This document shows positions 7,485 through 15,545 of a stretch of DNA of 53,229 nucleotides, in pieces. The stretch comes from Pseudomonadota bacterium (GTDB lineage Bacteria; Desulfobacterota; Binatia; Binatales; Binataceae). Every line of letters begins with the position of its first letter. Within the stretch, counting starts at the first letter, position 1. The notes below the pieces were generated by a model that did not search any database, had not been told where the DNA came from, and saw nothing but the letters and a program-made list of their open reading frames with translations. The stretch is taken from contig JAJPJA010000101.1 of assembly GCA_021324455.1 (NCBI GenBank), forward strand, positions 1 through 53,229, read 5' to 3'. Made by a program: the position numbers and the translations under genes.

Positions 7485-8584
7485 GACGCCTTCAGGATCA
7501 CGGCGGCCAGATTGCCAAAATCGCCGCATCCAAGAATAAAGTTCCGGCCGTCGCCATAGGTTTGCAGCGCCGCCGCGGTCAGTGTCATCGGATCCAGACG
7601 TTTACCCATAAGGTTATGTTCAAAGGCGGCGAGACCGCACGAATTGGCGATAAAGTCGCCGTAGAGCTCGACCTTTTCTATATGATCGCCCGCCGCCGCC
7701 ATGCGCGCTTCGATAAACCCAAGCTGGATTGGTTGCCGGGCCGACAGGCGCATTGAGGCGTCCGGGAAACGTCCTGCCGTCCATGCATCGGCAAACCGCG
7801 GAGCCATCCGATCCATTGCGGTCCCTTCCGCGGCGTTCAGATCGCGCCGCCGAAGCCGGCCGAACATGGAACCGTATCCGGTCTCGATGCGGTCGGCGAG
7901 ATCCTCAAAGCCGACGCCGCGCCCCAGTTCGCGAGCCAGACAGGTGCAGCGTTGCTCGTCGTAAAGCGGGCAGGTGAGCGCGCCGGACGGATCGAATATC
8001 TCCATGTCGGAGGGCATCGCTTCCAGCCCGCGGTCGACCGCGATGAAGAGCTCGAACAGCATCGCGCCGGCAGCGGTTTCCTCAAAAGTGCACAGCGCCA
8101 GCTCGCGCCCATTGCAGGTTATCGCGTCGCGTCCGGGGTAGAAACAATCGGCGCCCAAATCCCGTATCGCCGCTATCGCTCCGCGCACGTATCGATTCAT
8201 CACCTGCTCTGGCCGCAGCCGCGCGTCGCGTTCGGACAAAGGCGCCGTGCGCGAGGGCGAAACGATCGAGCATCCTGTCCAGCCGCGTCCGCCGGTGATT
8301 ATCCTGCCGCCGGTCAGGCGCCGGTACGCGGAAATCCCGCCGCGCGCCTGCGGGCCGCCATAGATATGATAGCGGCCGAGCGAGATGATGTTGTCGGTTA
8401 GTTGGAACAGCAGCAATACGGGTCCGCCGCCTGCCGCCGCCTCGAGCAGATGCGTTTGTACGGCCAGCAGTTGCGCGGGCCTCAGCGCCGGCAGCCGTAT
8501 GACGTCGGCAGGTATCACGTTGTGATGGTAGCCGCGGGACGCTGGGCCGCTCAATGACCTGGATGCAAACGGCATCGGCGGCAT
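7481..8584 (-). CDS. Lipoate-protein ligase A-like protein lacking the usual catalytic lysine
   Basis: The 367-residue protein has the biotin/lipoate ligase fold. RRLTGGRIITGGRGW corresponds to the RRxSGGG loop that binds the lipoyl adenylate, and a C-terminal part around HIEKVELYGDF resembles the lipoate accessory domain. In active ligases, the lysine that contacts the acyl-adenylate lies in a GRK-I/V-SG-type motif. The corresponding place reads CNGRELALCTFEE, without a lysine. The protein may therefore be a transferase, a ligase with another mechanism, or a non-catalytic binder. It also contains a Cys-rich stretch, CPLYDEQRCTCLAREL. The start is uncertain: 8584 has no clear ribosome site and a GTG at 8518 is possible. 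It leads the operon down to 3871. Confidence 0.75.
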   Translation of the reverse strand: MPPMPFASRSLSGPASRGYHHNVIPADVIRLPALRPAQLLAVQTHLLEAAAGGGPVLLLFQLTDNIISLGRYHIYGGPQARGGISAYRRLTGGRIITGGRGWTGCSIVSPSRTAPLSERDARLRPEQVMNRYVRGAIAAIRDLGADCFYPGRDAITCNGRELALCTFEETAAGAMLFELFIAVDRGLEAMPSDMEIFDPSGALTCPLYDEQRCTCLARELGRGVGFEDLADRIETGYGSMFGRLRRRDLNAAEGTAMDRMAPRFADAWTAGRFPDASMRLSARQPIQLGFIEARMAAAGDHIEKVELYGDFIANSCGLAAFEHNLMGKRLDPMTLTAAALQTYGDGRNFILGCGDFGNLAAVILKAS

Positions 8585-8630
8585 TCAGCCCGCTTGCTTC
8601 AGCCCGGGGAAGGAAACTATTAGGAAAATA

Positions 8631-8924
8631 ATGAAGCGCAAAGCAGCGGTGGCGGTCATAATCGCCGCGGCGGCAATTGCCGGACAAGCCCTCGCACAGA
8701 CAGCGGGGCCTCCCGCCGAGTTGACCAGGCTGGAGCGTCAGGTCTCGCTGAAAATCGCACACGTGAAGATCAAGGGGCCGACCAACGCGGCCGACCTCAA
8801 ACAGTTGGGATTGGCGCAAAAGGCTCAGTTCGACGGCGAAAAGGCGATCCAAACTGGAGACTACAAAACCGCCGAACAGGATTTCCTCCGGGCCAACGTG
8901 CTGATTAGCGCGATCCGCGAATGA
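8631..8924 (+). CDS. Small exported protein of unknown function
   Basis: The 97-residue protein starts MKRKAAVAVIIAAAAIAGQALAQTAG, a clear Sec signal peptide with an AQA-like cleavage region near residue 22. The mature part, about 75 residues, is helical and charged. It has an amphipathic run near residues 28-45 and a TPR-like helix at GDYKTAEQDFLRANVLISAI. It probably acts in the periplasm. It is transcribed away from the lipoate-ligase-like gene, with about 46 bases between them, and AGGAAA precedes the ATG. No family was recognised. Confidence 0.7.
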   Translation: MKRKAAVAVIIAAAAIAGQALAQTAGPPAELTRLERQVSLKIAHVKIKGPTNAADLKQLGLAQKAQFDGEKAIQTGDYKTAEQDFLRANVLISAIRE

Positions 8925-8934
8925 TAAGGCGGCT

Positions 8935-8962
8935 TTGGCGGCGCGCCACCCTCTGATAAAAT
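8935..8962 (+). promoter_or_regulatory. Possible sigma70 promoter for xdhC
   Basis: TTGGCG and TAAAAT are separated by 16 bases. The -10 ends 12 bases before the xdhC ATG, so the transcript would have almost no leader. This agrees with the lack of a good Shine-Dalgarno there. It was identified by eye only. Confidence 0.35.
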
Positions 8963-8974
8963 TGAGCCAACCCT

Positions 8975-10123
8975 ATGGCAAGTCCCGACAAAATCTGGCT
9001 CGAAGCTGAACGCACCCTCAAGCAGGGCAAGCCGTTTGCTCTCGCCACCGTGGTCAACGTGCGCGGTTCGACGCCGCGCGAGATTGGCGCCAAGATGCTG
9101 GTGCGCGAAGACGGCCAGATCGGCACTATTGGCGGCGGATGCGGCGAGGCCGAGGTTTATCGCAAAGCGCAGCTCCTGCTTGAAGAAAACGCGCCGTCCA
9201 GGATGGCCGAGGTCGATCTTACGGGCGATTTCGAGCAGCAGGAGATCGGCACCTGCGGCGGAATCATGGATGTCTATATCGACCTGTGGTCGCCCGCCCG
9301 CGACCTCGCGGTGGCGCGCGAGATGGCCGAGGCAGTGCGCGGCAGCCAGCCCCTGGCGTTGCTGACCCTGATCGAACCGGGTGACTCCGGACGCGGGCCG
9401 GCACGCGCGATTATGCGTCCTGACGCCGCCGGCGCGGGCTTGCCGGTGGAGTTGCCGCCCAAAGCAATCGGACAGCTCGCGGAGATTGTGACCTCGGCGG
9501 TGCCCGCGCTGATGGAAGTCGATGCGCACGGGGAGTTGCGCTCGACTACGCATCTGAGCGACAAGGCGCCGCAGCTGTTCGTCGATCCGCTGCCCGGCGC
9601 GCAGCGTCTGATTATCATCGGGGCGGGCCATGTCGGACAGGCGCTGGCCGAACTCGGCGCGATGCTCGGATTCCACGTGGTCGTGATCGACGACCGCGCG
9701 CAGTTCGCCAATCGCGAGCGCTTTCCCAACGCGGCTGAAATCATCGTCCGGCCGTTCGATAAGGCAATCGACTCGCTCAAGCTGGATCGCAGCGCTTACG
9801 TGGTTGCGGTAACGCGGGGGCATGCCTTCGACGAGATCGCGCTGCGCACGGCGCTCAAACAAAAGCCCGGCTACGTCGGCATGATCGGCTCCAAACGGCG
9901 GGTGCGCGCCACCTTGGACCGGATCGAAGCCGACGGTGTGGACCGCGCCGTGCTCGAGCGGGTCCATGCCCCCATTGGTCTGGATATCGGAGCGGAGACG
10001 CCCGAGGAAATTGCGGTGTCGATCATGGCCGAAATTATCCGCGAGCGGCGGCTGGGCGTGAGGGATCGGACCTCGATGGGAGTGAAGCTGGGCCGCCTCA
10101 AGCCCGCGCCGGTTGCGAATTAA
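8975..10123 (+). CDS. xdhC: XdhC/CoxI family protein
   Basis: The 382-residue protein has both XdhC family domains. The N-terminal XdhC/CoxI part has LATVVNVRGSTPREIGAKMLV and GTIGGGCGEAEV. The C-terminal Rossmann part has LIIIGAGHVGQALAELG, a nucleotide-binding GxGxxG-type loop, then VVVIDDRAQFANRERFPNA and GYVGMIGSKRR. XdhC proteins bind molybdenum cofactor and insert its sulfurated form into xanthine dehydrogenase or CO-dehydrogenase-like enzymes. The mocA-like gene follows after six bases. No molybdenum hydroxylase gene is in the window, so the client enzyme must lie elsewhere. Confidence 0.93.
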   Translation: MASPDKIWLEAERTLKQGKPFALATVVNVRGSTPREIGAKMLVREDGQIGTIGGGCGEAEVYRKAQLLLEENAPSRMAEVDLTGDFEQQEIGTCGGIMDVYIDLWSPARDLAVAREMAEAVRGSQPLALLTLIEPGDSGRGPARAIMRPDAAGAGLPVELPPKAIGQLAEIVTSAVPALMEVDAHGELRSTTHLSDKAPQLFVDPLPGAQRLIIIGAGHVGQALAELGAMLGFHVVVIDDRAQFANRERFPNAAEIIVRPFDKAIDSLKLDRSAYVVAVTRGHAFDEIALRTALKQKPGYVGMIGSKRRVRATLDRIEADGVDRAVLERVHAPIGLDIGAETPEEIAVSIMAEIIRERRLGVRDRTSMGVKLGRLKPAPVAN

Positions 10124-10129
10124 GGTGAG

Positions 10130-10732
10130 ATGAAACCGCCGCTTGATGCGATTTTGCTGGCGGCGGGCCAGTCGCGCCGCATGGGCTATCCCAAACCGCT
10201 GCTGCGCGTGGGCGGCGAAACGTTTCTGTCGCAATCGATTAAGTCGATTCTGTCGGTGCTGCCGCGGGTGATCGTCGTGCTGGGCGCTCATGCCGCGCGG
10301 ATTCGCGCCGGGATTGCGTCCGATTCACGAATCGTTGTGGTTGACAATCCCGATTGGCCAGCGGGTCAGCTCTCCTCGCTCAAAGCCGGGCTCAGCGCGG
10401 TCGATACTGAAGCCGCCGGCGTACTGGTGCATCTGGCGGACCATCCGCTGGTGCGGCGCGAGACATTCGAGCGCGTCATTGAACGATTTGCCCAGGGTTG
10501 CGGCGCAATCGTGATCGCGCGCAACGCCGGCAAACGCGGCCATCCGGTGATTTTCGCCCGCTCCGTTTTGCGCGAGCTGATCGATGCGCCTGCAGATCGG
10601 GGTGCGAAAGCGGTGGTCGACGGCGATCCGTCGCGGGTGGTATACGTTGACGTTGACGATCCCGGCGTCAACCTTGACCTGGACACGCCGGCCGATTTGC
10701 TGCGCGCCGGATTGCCCGCGCCGCCGGTATGA
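10130..10732 (+). CDS. mocA: MocA-like molybdenum cofactor nucleotidyltransferase
   Basis: The 200-residue protein belongs to the MobA-like NTP transferase family. The N-terminal LDAILLAAGQSRRMGYPKPLL has the signature LAAGxSxRMGxxK loop that binds the NTP. The middle DNPDWPAGQLSSLKAGL and LADHPLV carry the Mg-binding Asp and product loop typical of MocA and CoxC-type proteins. MocA makes molybdopterin cytosine dinucleotide from Mo-MPT and CTP. The ribosome site AAGGTGAG is at good spacing, and the gap to xdhC is six bases, so the two form one operon. Other members act on lactyl phosphate in F420 synthesis or on sugars, but the xdhC context favours the molybdenum role. Confidence 0.85.
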   Translation: MKPPLDAILLAAGQSRRMGYPKPLLRVGGETFLSQSIKSILSVLPRVIVVLGAHAARIRAGIASDSRIVVVDNPDWPAGQLSSLKAGLSAVDTEAAGVLVHLADHPLVRRETFERVIERFAQGCGAIVIARNAGKRGHPVIFARSVLRELIDAPADRGAKAVVDGDPSRVVYVDVDDPGVNLDLDTPADLLRAGLPAPPV

Positions 10733-10733
10733 T

Positions 10734-11297
10734 TCAGAAACCGGCCATCTCGTGAAGCGTGCGGTTTGCCTCGGCGGCCACCGTGGGATTGCTCGAGCTG
10801 TCGGCCATCGCCTGCTTCAGGAATTTGGTTGCCTGTTCACGGTCGCCGTTGCGCGCCAGTATCTGTCCGATACGCAGGGCCGCAAAACTGGAATGCGGAT
10901 CGATTTCGTATGCCTTGCGGTAATAGACCAGGGCGTCGTCATACTTGGGCGGGTTGAACGACATGTACGCCTCGCCGATATTGAGATAGGCGCTCGACTC
11001 TTTGGGCCGATATTTGACCAGCTTCTTGTAAACGTCGATAACTTTGCCGAAGTCTTCGCGCGAATTGTAATAAAGCCCCAAATAAATGTAGGGCTCGGTC
11101 GAATTAGGGTCGATATCCGTCGCCTGCCACAACATCTTTACCGCCTGGTTGCTGTCGGTGAGTTGAATCGCGGCGTCGGTCAGCGCGCGCGCCTTGGCGC
11201 GGGCGGCGTCGTCGGCGCGGACGGCCGCGGCGGACACAATGGAGCCCAGAGCGCACGCGGCAAAGCACAGCAGATGGAATCGGCGGGCCGTCTTCAT
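10734..11297 (-). CDS. Exported TPR-repeat protein
   Basis: The 187-residue protein starts MKTARRFHLLCFAACALG and has a Sec signal with likely cleavage after AVRADD around residue 29. The mature protein is built from TPR units. Examples are NSTEPYIYLGLYYNSREDFGKVIDVYKKL, ESSAYLNIGEAYMSFNPPKYDDALVYYRKA and HSSFAALRIGQILARNGDREQATKFLKQA. It should be a periplasmic protein-binding scaffold. The start was chosen at the signal peptide; a long upstream frame is not coding-like. The gene ends one base from the stop of the mocA-like gene, so the two converge without a visible terminator. Confidence 0.85.
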   Translation of the reverse strand: MKTARRFHLLCFAACALGSIVSAAAVRADDAARAKARALTDAAIQLTDSNQAVKMLWQATDIDPNSTEPYIYLGLYYNSREDFGKVIDVYKKLVKYRPKESSAYLNIGEAYMSFNPPKYDDALVYYRKAYEIDPHSSFAALRIGQILARNGDREQATKFLKQAMADSSSNPTVAAEANRTLHEMAGF

Positions 11298-11405
11298 CCT
11301 ATGATAAATCGTGACACGAAAAGCCCGCCGTTCAAAGCCGCCGCAAGGGCGCATCCGGGCTTGTCCGGCGCCGGCGCATCGGATAGGCCCTGATCGGATC
11401 TGGTG

Positions 11406-12227
11406 ATGACGGAGCCGATCAGCCGCATGATGCCGGGGTCGCCCCGGCTGCACTATCTGGAATGGAACCCGGCCGGCCGGTCCACGCTCATACTGCTGCA
11501 CGGCGCCACCGCCAACGCCTGGTGGTGGGAGGAGTTCGCGCGCCTGATGCCCGCCGATTACAGGCTGCTGGCGCTCGACCAGCGCGGCCACGGCGACAGC
11601 GGATGGGTCAAGCCGGCGGCCTACGGTCCGGCCGATTACGCCCGGGATCTGGAGCGCTTCATCGAGTACTGCGGCGTCAGCCAAGCGATTTTAATTGGGC
11701 ATAGCCAGGGCGGTATCAACGCGCTGGAGTTCGTCCGCGGCCGCCCCTTCGGCGCCCGCGCGGTGATTGCGATTGACGTCGCGCTCACTTCAACTGCGCG
11801 GCGGGACCGGTTTCTGGTGCGCCTCAGGAACCTGCCGGTTGTGACTTACCCCGATTTGGAGATGGCCAAGGCGCGGTTCCGCCTGATGCCGCGCGAGGGC
11901 GACATCGACCCGGCCGTCATGGCGCGGGTGGCGGAGCGCAGTCTGGCGCCGGCGCCCGCAGGTGGATACACGTTCAAATTCGACCGCGACAGCTTTTTGG
12001 GCAGCGACGGTATCGATGTGCTCGACGCTGTTCGCGCGCTGCGGCTTCCGCTGCTGCTGGTGCGCGGAGGGCGCTCGCGCATCATGACCGCCGAAGCGGC
12101 GAACCGCGCGTTGGAGTTAAATCCGCTGGCGCGTCTGTCGGTGATTGAAGAGGCGCATCATCACGTAATAATCGAGCGTCCCGGACCTCTGGCGGCGATA
12201 GTGCAGGACTTCGTCAGCAGCCTGTGA
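11406..12227 (+). CDS. Alpha/beta-fold hydrolase
   Basis: The 273-residue protein has a classical alpha/beta hydrolase layout. The oxyanion loop is LLHGATANAWWW near residue 30. The nucleophile elbow GHSQGG places the catalytic serine at residue 100. The histidine is probably in EEAHHHVIIERPG near the end. The acid is not obvious: the usual position after the sixth strand reads VRGGRSRIM. A GTG directly before the ATG is an alternative start, and no clear ribosome site was seen. It could be an esterase, lactonase or C-C bond hydrolase; the sequence does not choose. It stands alone between the TPR gene and a VOC gene. Confidence 0.88.
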   Translation: MTEPISRMMPGSPRLHYLEWNPAGRSTLILLHGATANAWWWEEFARLMPADYRLLALDQRGHGDSGWVKPAAYGPADYARDLERFIEYCGVSQAILIGHSQGGINALEFVRGRPFGARAVIAIDVALTSTARRDRFLVRLRNLPVVTYPDLEMAKARFRLMPREGDIDPAVMARVAERSLAPAPAGGYTFKFDRDSFLGSDGIDVLDAVRALRLPLLLVRGGRSRIMTAEAANRALELNPLARLSVIEEAHHHVIIERPGPLAAIVQDFVSSL

Positions 12228-12328
12228 TTCTTCGCCGCGGAAAATGACAGGACAGACGGCCCGGAGGTCATAAAGGCGCACCAGGAGAGCTCGCGCATCA
12301 ACCGCGGCCAGGGAGGCCGGTCCCGCAG

Positions 12329-12775
12329 TCAGTACAACTGATCGAATTGGAGCACGGTGCCGTCGGGGTCGTTGAACAGAAAGGTGCGGATCCTGCGCTC
12401 CTGCGGCAGGCCATAGAACAGCCCGTCCTGCTCGACGATGCCGCCCAGCACCTTGACGCCGTGCGAAGTCAAATGCCGGTAGCGTTCGTCGATGTTATCG
12501 ACCCAGAACGAAATATGGGTCAGGCCATTGTCGCCGTTCCTGAGCGGCTTGTTGGCCGGCAGCGGACCGTCGCGCCGGGCAATCGAAATAAAGCTGGGGC
12601 TGTCGTCCCATCGCAGATACGCCACGCGCCGGGTGAACATCACTTCGCCCTTGTCGTTCTCCAGGGTCTCGACGCGATCGAGCGAAACCGTAAAACCGAG
12701 CAGGTCGCGGTAAAAGCGCAGCGCGGCGTCAACGTCGGAGACCTGGATACAGGCGTGCGAGAATGGCCCAAGCAT
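12329..12775 (-). CDS. VOC family (glyoxalase/dioxygenase-like) protein
   Basis: The 148-residue protein has two beta-alpha-beta-beta-beta units of the VOC fold, beginning SHACIQVSDVDAALRFYRDLLGF and GLTHISFWVDNIDERYRHL. The metal-ligand positions His7 and the second His at LTHISF are present. The last strand reads DPDGTVLQFDQLY, with Gln where many members carry the metal-binding Glu. It may be a dioxygenase or isomerase with other ligands, or it may be metal-free. The ribosome site AGGAG lies before the ATG. A hairpin at 12795-12821 separates it from the upstream crotonase-like gene. The specific reaction is unknown. Confidence 0.85.
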   Translation of the reverse strand: MLGPFSHACIQVSDVDAALRFYRDLLGFTVSLDRVETLENDKGEVMFTRRVAYLRWDDSPSFISIARRDGPLPANKPLRNGDNGLTHISFWVDNIDERYRHLTSHGVKVLGGIVEQDGLFYGLPQERRIRTFLFNDPDGTVLQFDQLY

Positions 12776-12794
12776 AACCTCAGCTCCTGTTGAA

Positions 12795-12821
12795 GGGCGG
12801 ACCGCTTTGCGCGGTCCGCCC
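12795..12821 (-). other. Perfect 11-bp hairpin between two minus-strand genes
   Basis: The arms GGGCGGACCGC and GCGGTCCGCCC surround a five-base loop. The hairpin lies 16 bases after the crotonase-like stop and before the ribosome site of the VOC gene. On the minus strand it is followed by TTCAAC, not a U-tract, so it may be an mRNA-processing or stabilising element or a weak terminator. Confidence 0.5.
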
Positions 12822-12837
12822 GCAATATGAAGAACGC

Positions 12838-13662
12838 CTACGCCTGTTTCTTGGCGAACGGACGATCGCGTTCGGTAAGCGCGGCCTTGAGCCCCTTGGT
12901 GCGCTGGGTCTTGAGGAATTCCTTCACCGCCTCGGTCTGATGCGCGATTACGTCAAGGTCGGCGGAGGATTGCTCGGCGGCGCGGAACCCGGTCACTTCG
13001 AGATAGCGATTGACGGCGGCCTTATGCAGCGCCAGCAGTTCGACCGACACCAGCGCGACGCGCCGCGCATACGCCATCGTCTCTTCTTCCAGCTTGTCCT
13101 TGGGAAAGACGCGGTTGATCAGATGCCAGTCCAGGGCCTCGGCGGCGGAGATGGTATCGCCGGTGAAGAACAGTTCCTTGGACTTGCGCGGACCCATCAG
13201 CACCGGCCACAGCGACAGCGACGGGAGCACGCCGAGGTTGCGGCCGGCGGGATGCCCGAAGGTGGCGTCTTCGCTGGCAAACACGATATCGCAATGCCCG
13301 ACGAATTCGGTGGCGCCGGCCAGACAGAAGCCATGCACCTGCGCGATGACCGGCTTGGTGCATGACCACAGCCGCTGCCATCGCGTGACCAGGCGCTGCA
13401 TGTTGACGCGGTCGTTGGAGATGGTGAACTTCTGGCCGGGAACGGCGGGTTCATTGAGGTCGTACCCGGCCGAGAACGCCCGTCCGGCGCCGCGGATGAT
13501 CAGTACGCTGGCGTCGGGATCCTCTTCATAAACGTCCAGCACCTGCATCAGTTCGTTGAGCAGTTTGGGCGACAATGCGTTGAGCTTTTCGGGACGATTG
13601 AGGGTAAGGCGGCGGATTTTGTCTTCGACCGTTTCGTAGATGACGGTTTCGTAGTTTGCCAT
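12838..13662 (-). CDS. Enoyl-CoA hydratase/isomerase (crotonase-fold) protein
   Basis: The 274-residue protein has the crotonase fold. The first oxyanion-hole segment IIRGAGRAFSAGYDLNE and the second, HGFCLAGATEFVGHCDIVFASEDATFG, are both present. The place of the first catalytic Glu of rat crotonase (motif FGxPE) reads FGHPAGRNLG, so that glutamate is missing. The Glu before FFTGDTIS, matching the second catalytic Glu, is kept. The protein is probably a crotonase-family enzyme other than a standard hydratase, for example an isomerase, hydrolase or lyase acting on an acyl-CoA. The start at 13662 has GGAG ten bases upstream; a longer frame is rejected. It belongs with the VOC gene on the minus strand. 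Confidence 0.88.
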   Translation of the reverse strand: MANYETVIYETVEDKIRRLTLNRPEKLNALSPKLLNELMQVLDVYEEDPDASVLIIRGAGRAFSAGYDLNEPAVPGQKFTISNDRVNMQRLVTRWQRLWSCTKPVIAQVHGFCLAGATEFVGHCDIVFASEDATFGHPAGRNLGVLPSLSLWPVLMGPRKSKELFFTGDTISAAEALDWHLINRVFPKDKLEEETMAYARRVALVSVELLALHKAAVNRYLEVTGFRAAEQSSADLDVIAHQTEAVKEFLKTQRTKGLKAALTERDRPFAKKQA

Positions 13663-13755
13663 GGCTTGTCTGCTCCGTTTTGGTATCTGGCCAGTTGCCC
13701 AGCGTTGCACCGCGCGGCCCGTTTGACAAGCGCGGGCGGTATCGAGAGGGGGCAT

Positions 13756-13788
13756 GAAAAAAGGCGGCCGCAATCCATACGGCCGCCT
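13756..13788 (-). terminator. Rho-independent terminator after the DUF1329 gene
   Basis: On the minus strand the arms AGGCGGCCG and CGGCCGCCT pair perfectly around a nine-base loop and run straight into TTTTT. The hairpin lies 22 bases after the DUF1329 stop at 13810. Confidence 0.85.
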
Positions 13789-13809
13789 GTTGGACACGAC
13801 GCCGTCCGC

Positions 13810-15099
13810 CTACTTCATCACGTCGGCCAGACCCGCGGGCGATGCGAAGCGCTTCTGGTCGCGGTACTGCTCGGGCACCTGGTCGTCGATCTCGAACACG
13901 TCCTTGCCGGTGATCGCCCAGCTCAGATGCTCACCCTGCATGTCGATCATCCAGTTGTTGCCGCGCACGTCGAGCAGGTAGCCGTCGCTTTTGGGCACGC
14001 GTTCGGGCGACTCCAGAAAGGCCAGCGACTTCCAGAACTTCAGACTGGAGTCGTAGAGGTCGCCGTAAACGATGTTGTAATTCGCCTTGTCGACGTAGTT
14101 GCGGCGGATTCCGTAGCAATATCCCTGCGCATACTGGGGCAGCCGCTTGATATCCAATACATACACGTCGCGCACCATCCACTTGCCCGCCGACGGCTTG
14201 GGAAAGGGCAGCGGCGGCCAGTAGAAGTTCTTTTTGTCGAATTGTTTCATGTCGGCCGGCGGGGGCCGAAAGACCAGGATTTTCCGATCCGGCAGGCGCG
14301 TGACCGAGAACCATCCGGTGGGATTGGGGATTCCGTTGAGAATGTCGTCGCCGACATAATCGCTGCCGGCGTACGGCGCGCAGCGGGCGCCGGCGGACAG
14401 GCGCAGCGCGCGCCGCAGCGAGGGCAGGAACACGTAGGATTCGGGCAGCTTGTTGGGATCGTCGTAAACCAAATCCAGCGGCGCCGTGTACTTGGTCTGC
14501 TCGGGCGAGACCAGTTCGTCATAGTAGGCATAGAAGTAGCCTTTCATGACGTCGGAAAAAGGCGGCCATCCGGGATCGCTGCCATGCCCCAGCAGCGTTC
14601 CGACCTGGAATGAGTAACTGCCGGTCAGGTTGAGGTAGCGATCGACTTCATTGCCGTCGCTGGCGTAATGATTAAGCGCGGGATGATAATAGTAATACTC
14701 GTCGTAAAGCAGTTTGTAAGCGCCGTCGGGGCCGTCAAATTCCGTGGGTGAAAATGGAATCCCGGTAACATAACCGGCGACGGTGTAGCCGCCATTGTCT
14801 ATCTTCACCAGTCTGGTCTGCCCCTTGTATTTCTCCGTTGCTTCATACCACCACTTGGGATTGGGATACTCGATGTTGGGGCCGACTTCCATCACCGCGT
14901 CGGGGGGCAGTTTCCATGGATGGGTTCCCTTCCACATCTCGATGATGCCCTGGGGCATGTAGCTCTGGTATTTCTGCCAGTTCTGCATCGTGATTCTGGT
15001 TCCGACCGGAAGCGGCGGCTGTTGGAGCTGCTCGGCCCCCAGGGCCGGCATCGCCAGCAGGCATAGCGCCATCGCGATTGCCGAAATTCCTGCGCGCAT
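13810..15099 (-). CDS. DUF1329 exported protein
   Basis: The 429-residue protein matches DUF1329, a family of exported proteins related in fold to the LolB/VioE lipoprotein carriers. It starts MRAGISAIAMALCLLAMPALGAEQ, a Sec signal with the AMPALGA cleavage region. An AAGGAG lies eight bases before the ATG at 15099, which decides this start against one 21 bases upstream. Typical segments are KYQSYMPQGIIEMWKGTHPW, LPDRKILVFRPPP, WMVRDVYVLDIKRLPQYAQGYCYGIRRNYVDKANY and GYLLDVRGNNWMIDMQG. DUF1329 proteins usually occur with DUF1302 barrels and are thought to move hydrophobic substrates in the periplasm. The DUF1302-like genes here lie at both window edges. A U-tract terminator follows. Confidence 0.88.
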   Translation of the reverse strand: MRAGISAIAMALCLLAMPALGAEQLQQPPLPVGTRITMQNWQKYQSYMPQGIIEMWKGTHPWKLPPDAVMEVGPNIEYPNPKWWYEATEKYKGQTRLVKIDNGGYTVAGYVTGIPFSPTEFDGPDGAYKLLYDEYYYYHPALNHYASDGNEVDRYLNLTGSYSFQVGTLLGHGSDPGWPPFSDVMKGYFYAYYDELVSPEQTKYTAPLDLVYDDPNKLPESYVFLPSLRRALRLSAGARCAPYAGSDYVGDDILNGIPNPTGWFSVTRLPDRKILVFRPPPADMKQFDKKNFYWPPLPFPKPSAGKWMVRDVYVLDIKRLPQYAQGYCYGIRRNYVDKANYNIVYGDLYDSSLKFWKSLAFLESPERVPKSDGYLLDVRGNNWMIDMQGEHLSWAITGKDVFEIDDQVPEQYRDQKRFASPAGLADVMK

Positions 15100-15545
15100 T
15101 TCAGTACTTCTCCTTGTCAAAAGCTGCAGCCGGAGCGACCCGCGGACATCCGGGCGAGACCAATACCGCGCCGCACACCGGGCGGCGCGGAGCTGTGCGG
15201 CCGGCCATTACAAGAGCAGGCAGCCTCAACCTGAACCATTGAGTAAAGGACGCGGACCAGAGCGCGACTGAGAAAAGGCGAAGCGGAAAGCCACTCCCCG
15301 GATGCAGGCAGATTTCTGCTGTTCTTCCCCGATAACCGCAAGACGTTCCGACACGCATCGTCCCCGAATTCAGTCCCCGTACCAATCGGGCGGCAAGCTA
15401 ACTCCATATGAAAAAAGTGTCAATTGAACAAGGTCGTACCAAGTCGGAAGAAGCAGTACCGGAATGTGCGCGCCAGCCGCTGCAGGCCCCGCGATGGGGC
15501 CGACAGGGTTGCGGAAAGTGCAATTCTGGAATAGGGAATGCAGAT
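15100..15545. other. 446-base spacer between the DUF1329 gene and the toxin-antitoxin pair
   Basis: The spacer lies between the divergent DUF1329 and antitoxin genes. A frame from 15408 could extend the antitoxin by 46 residues, but it gives no domain and starts with a poor ribosome site. No convincing promoter or operator was found. The promoters of both genes should lie here. Confidence 0.6.
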
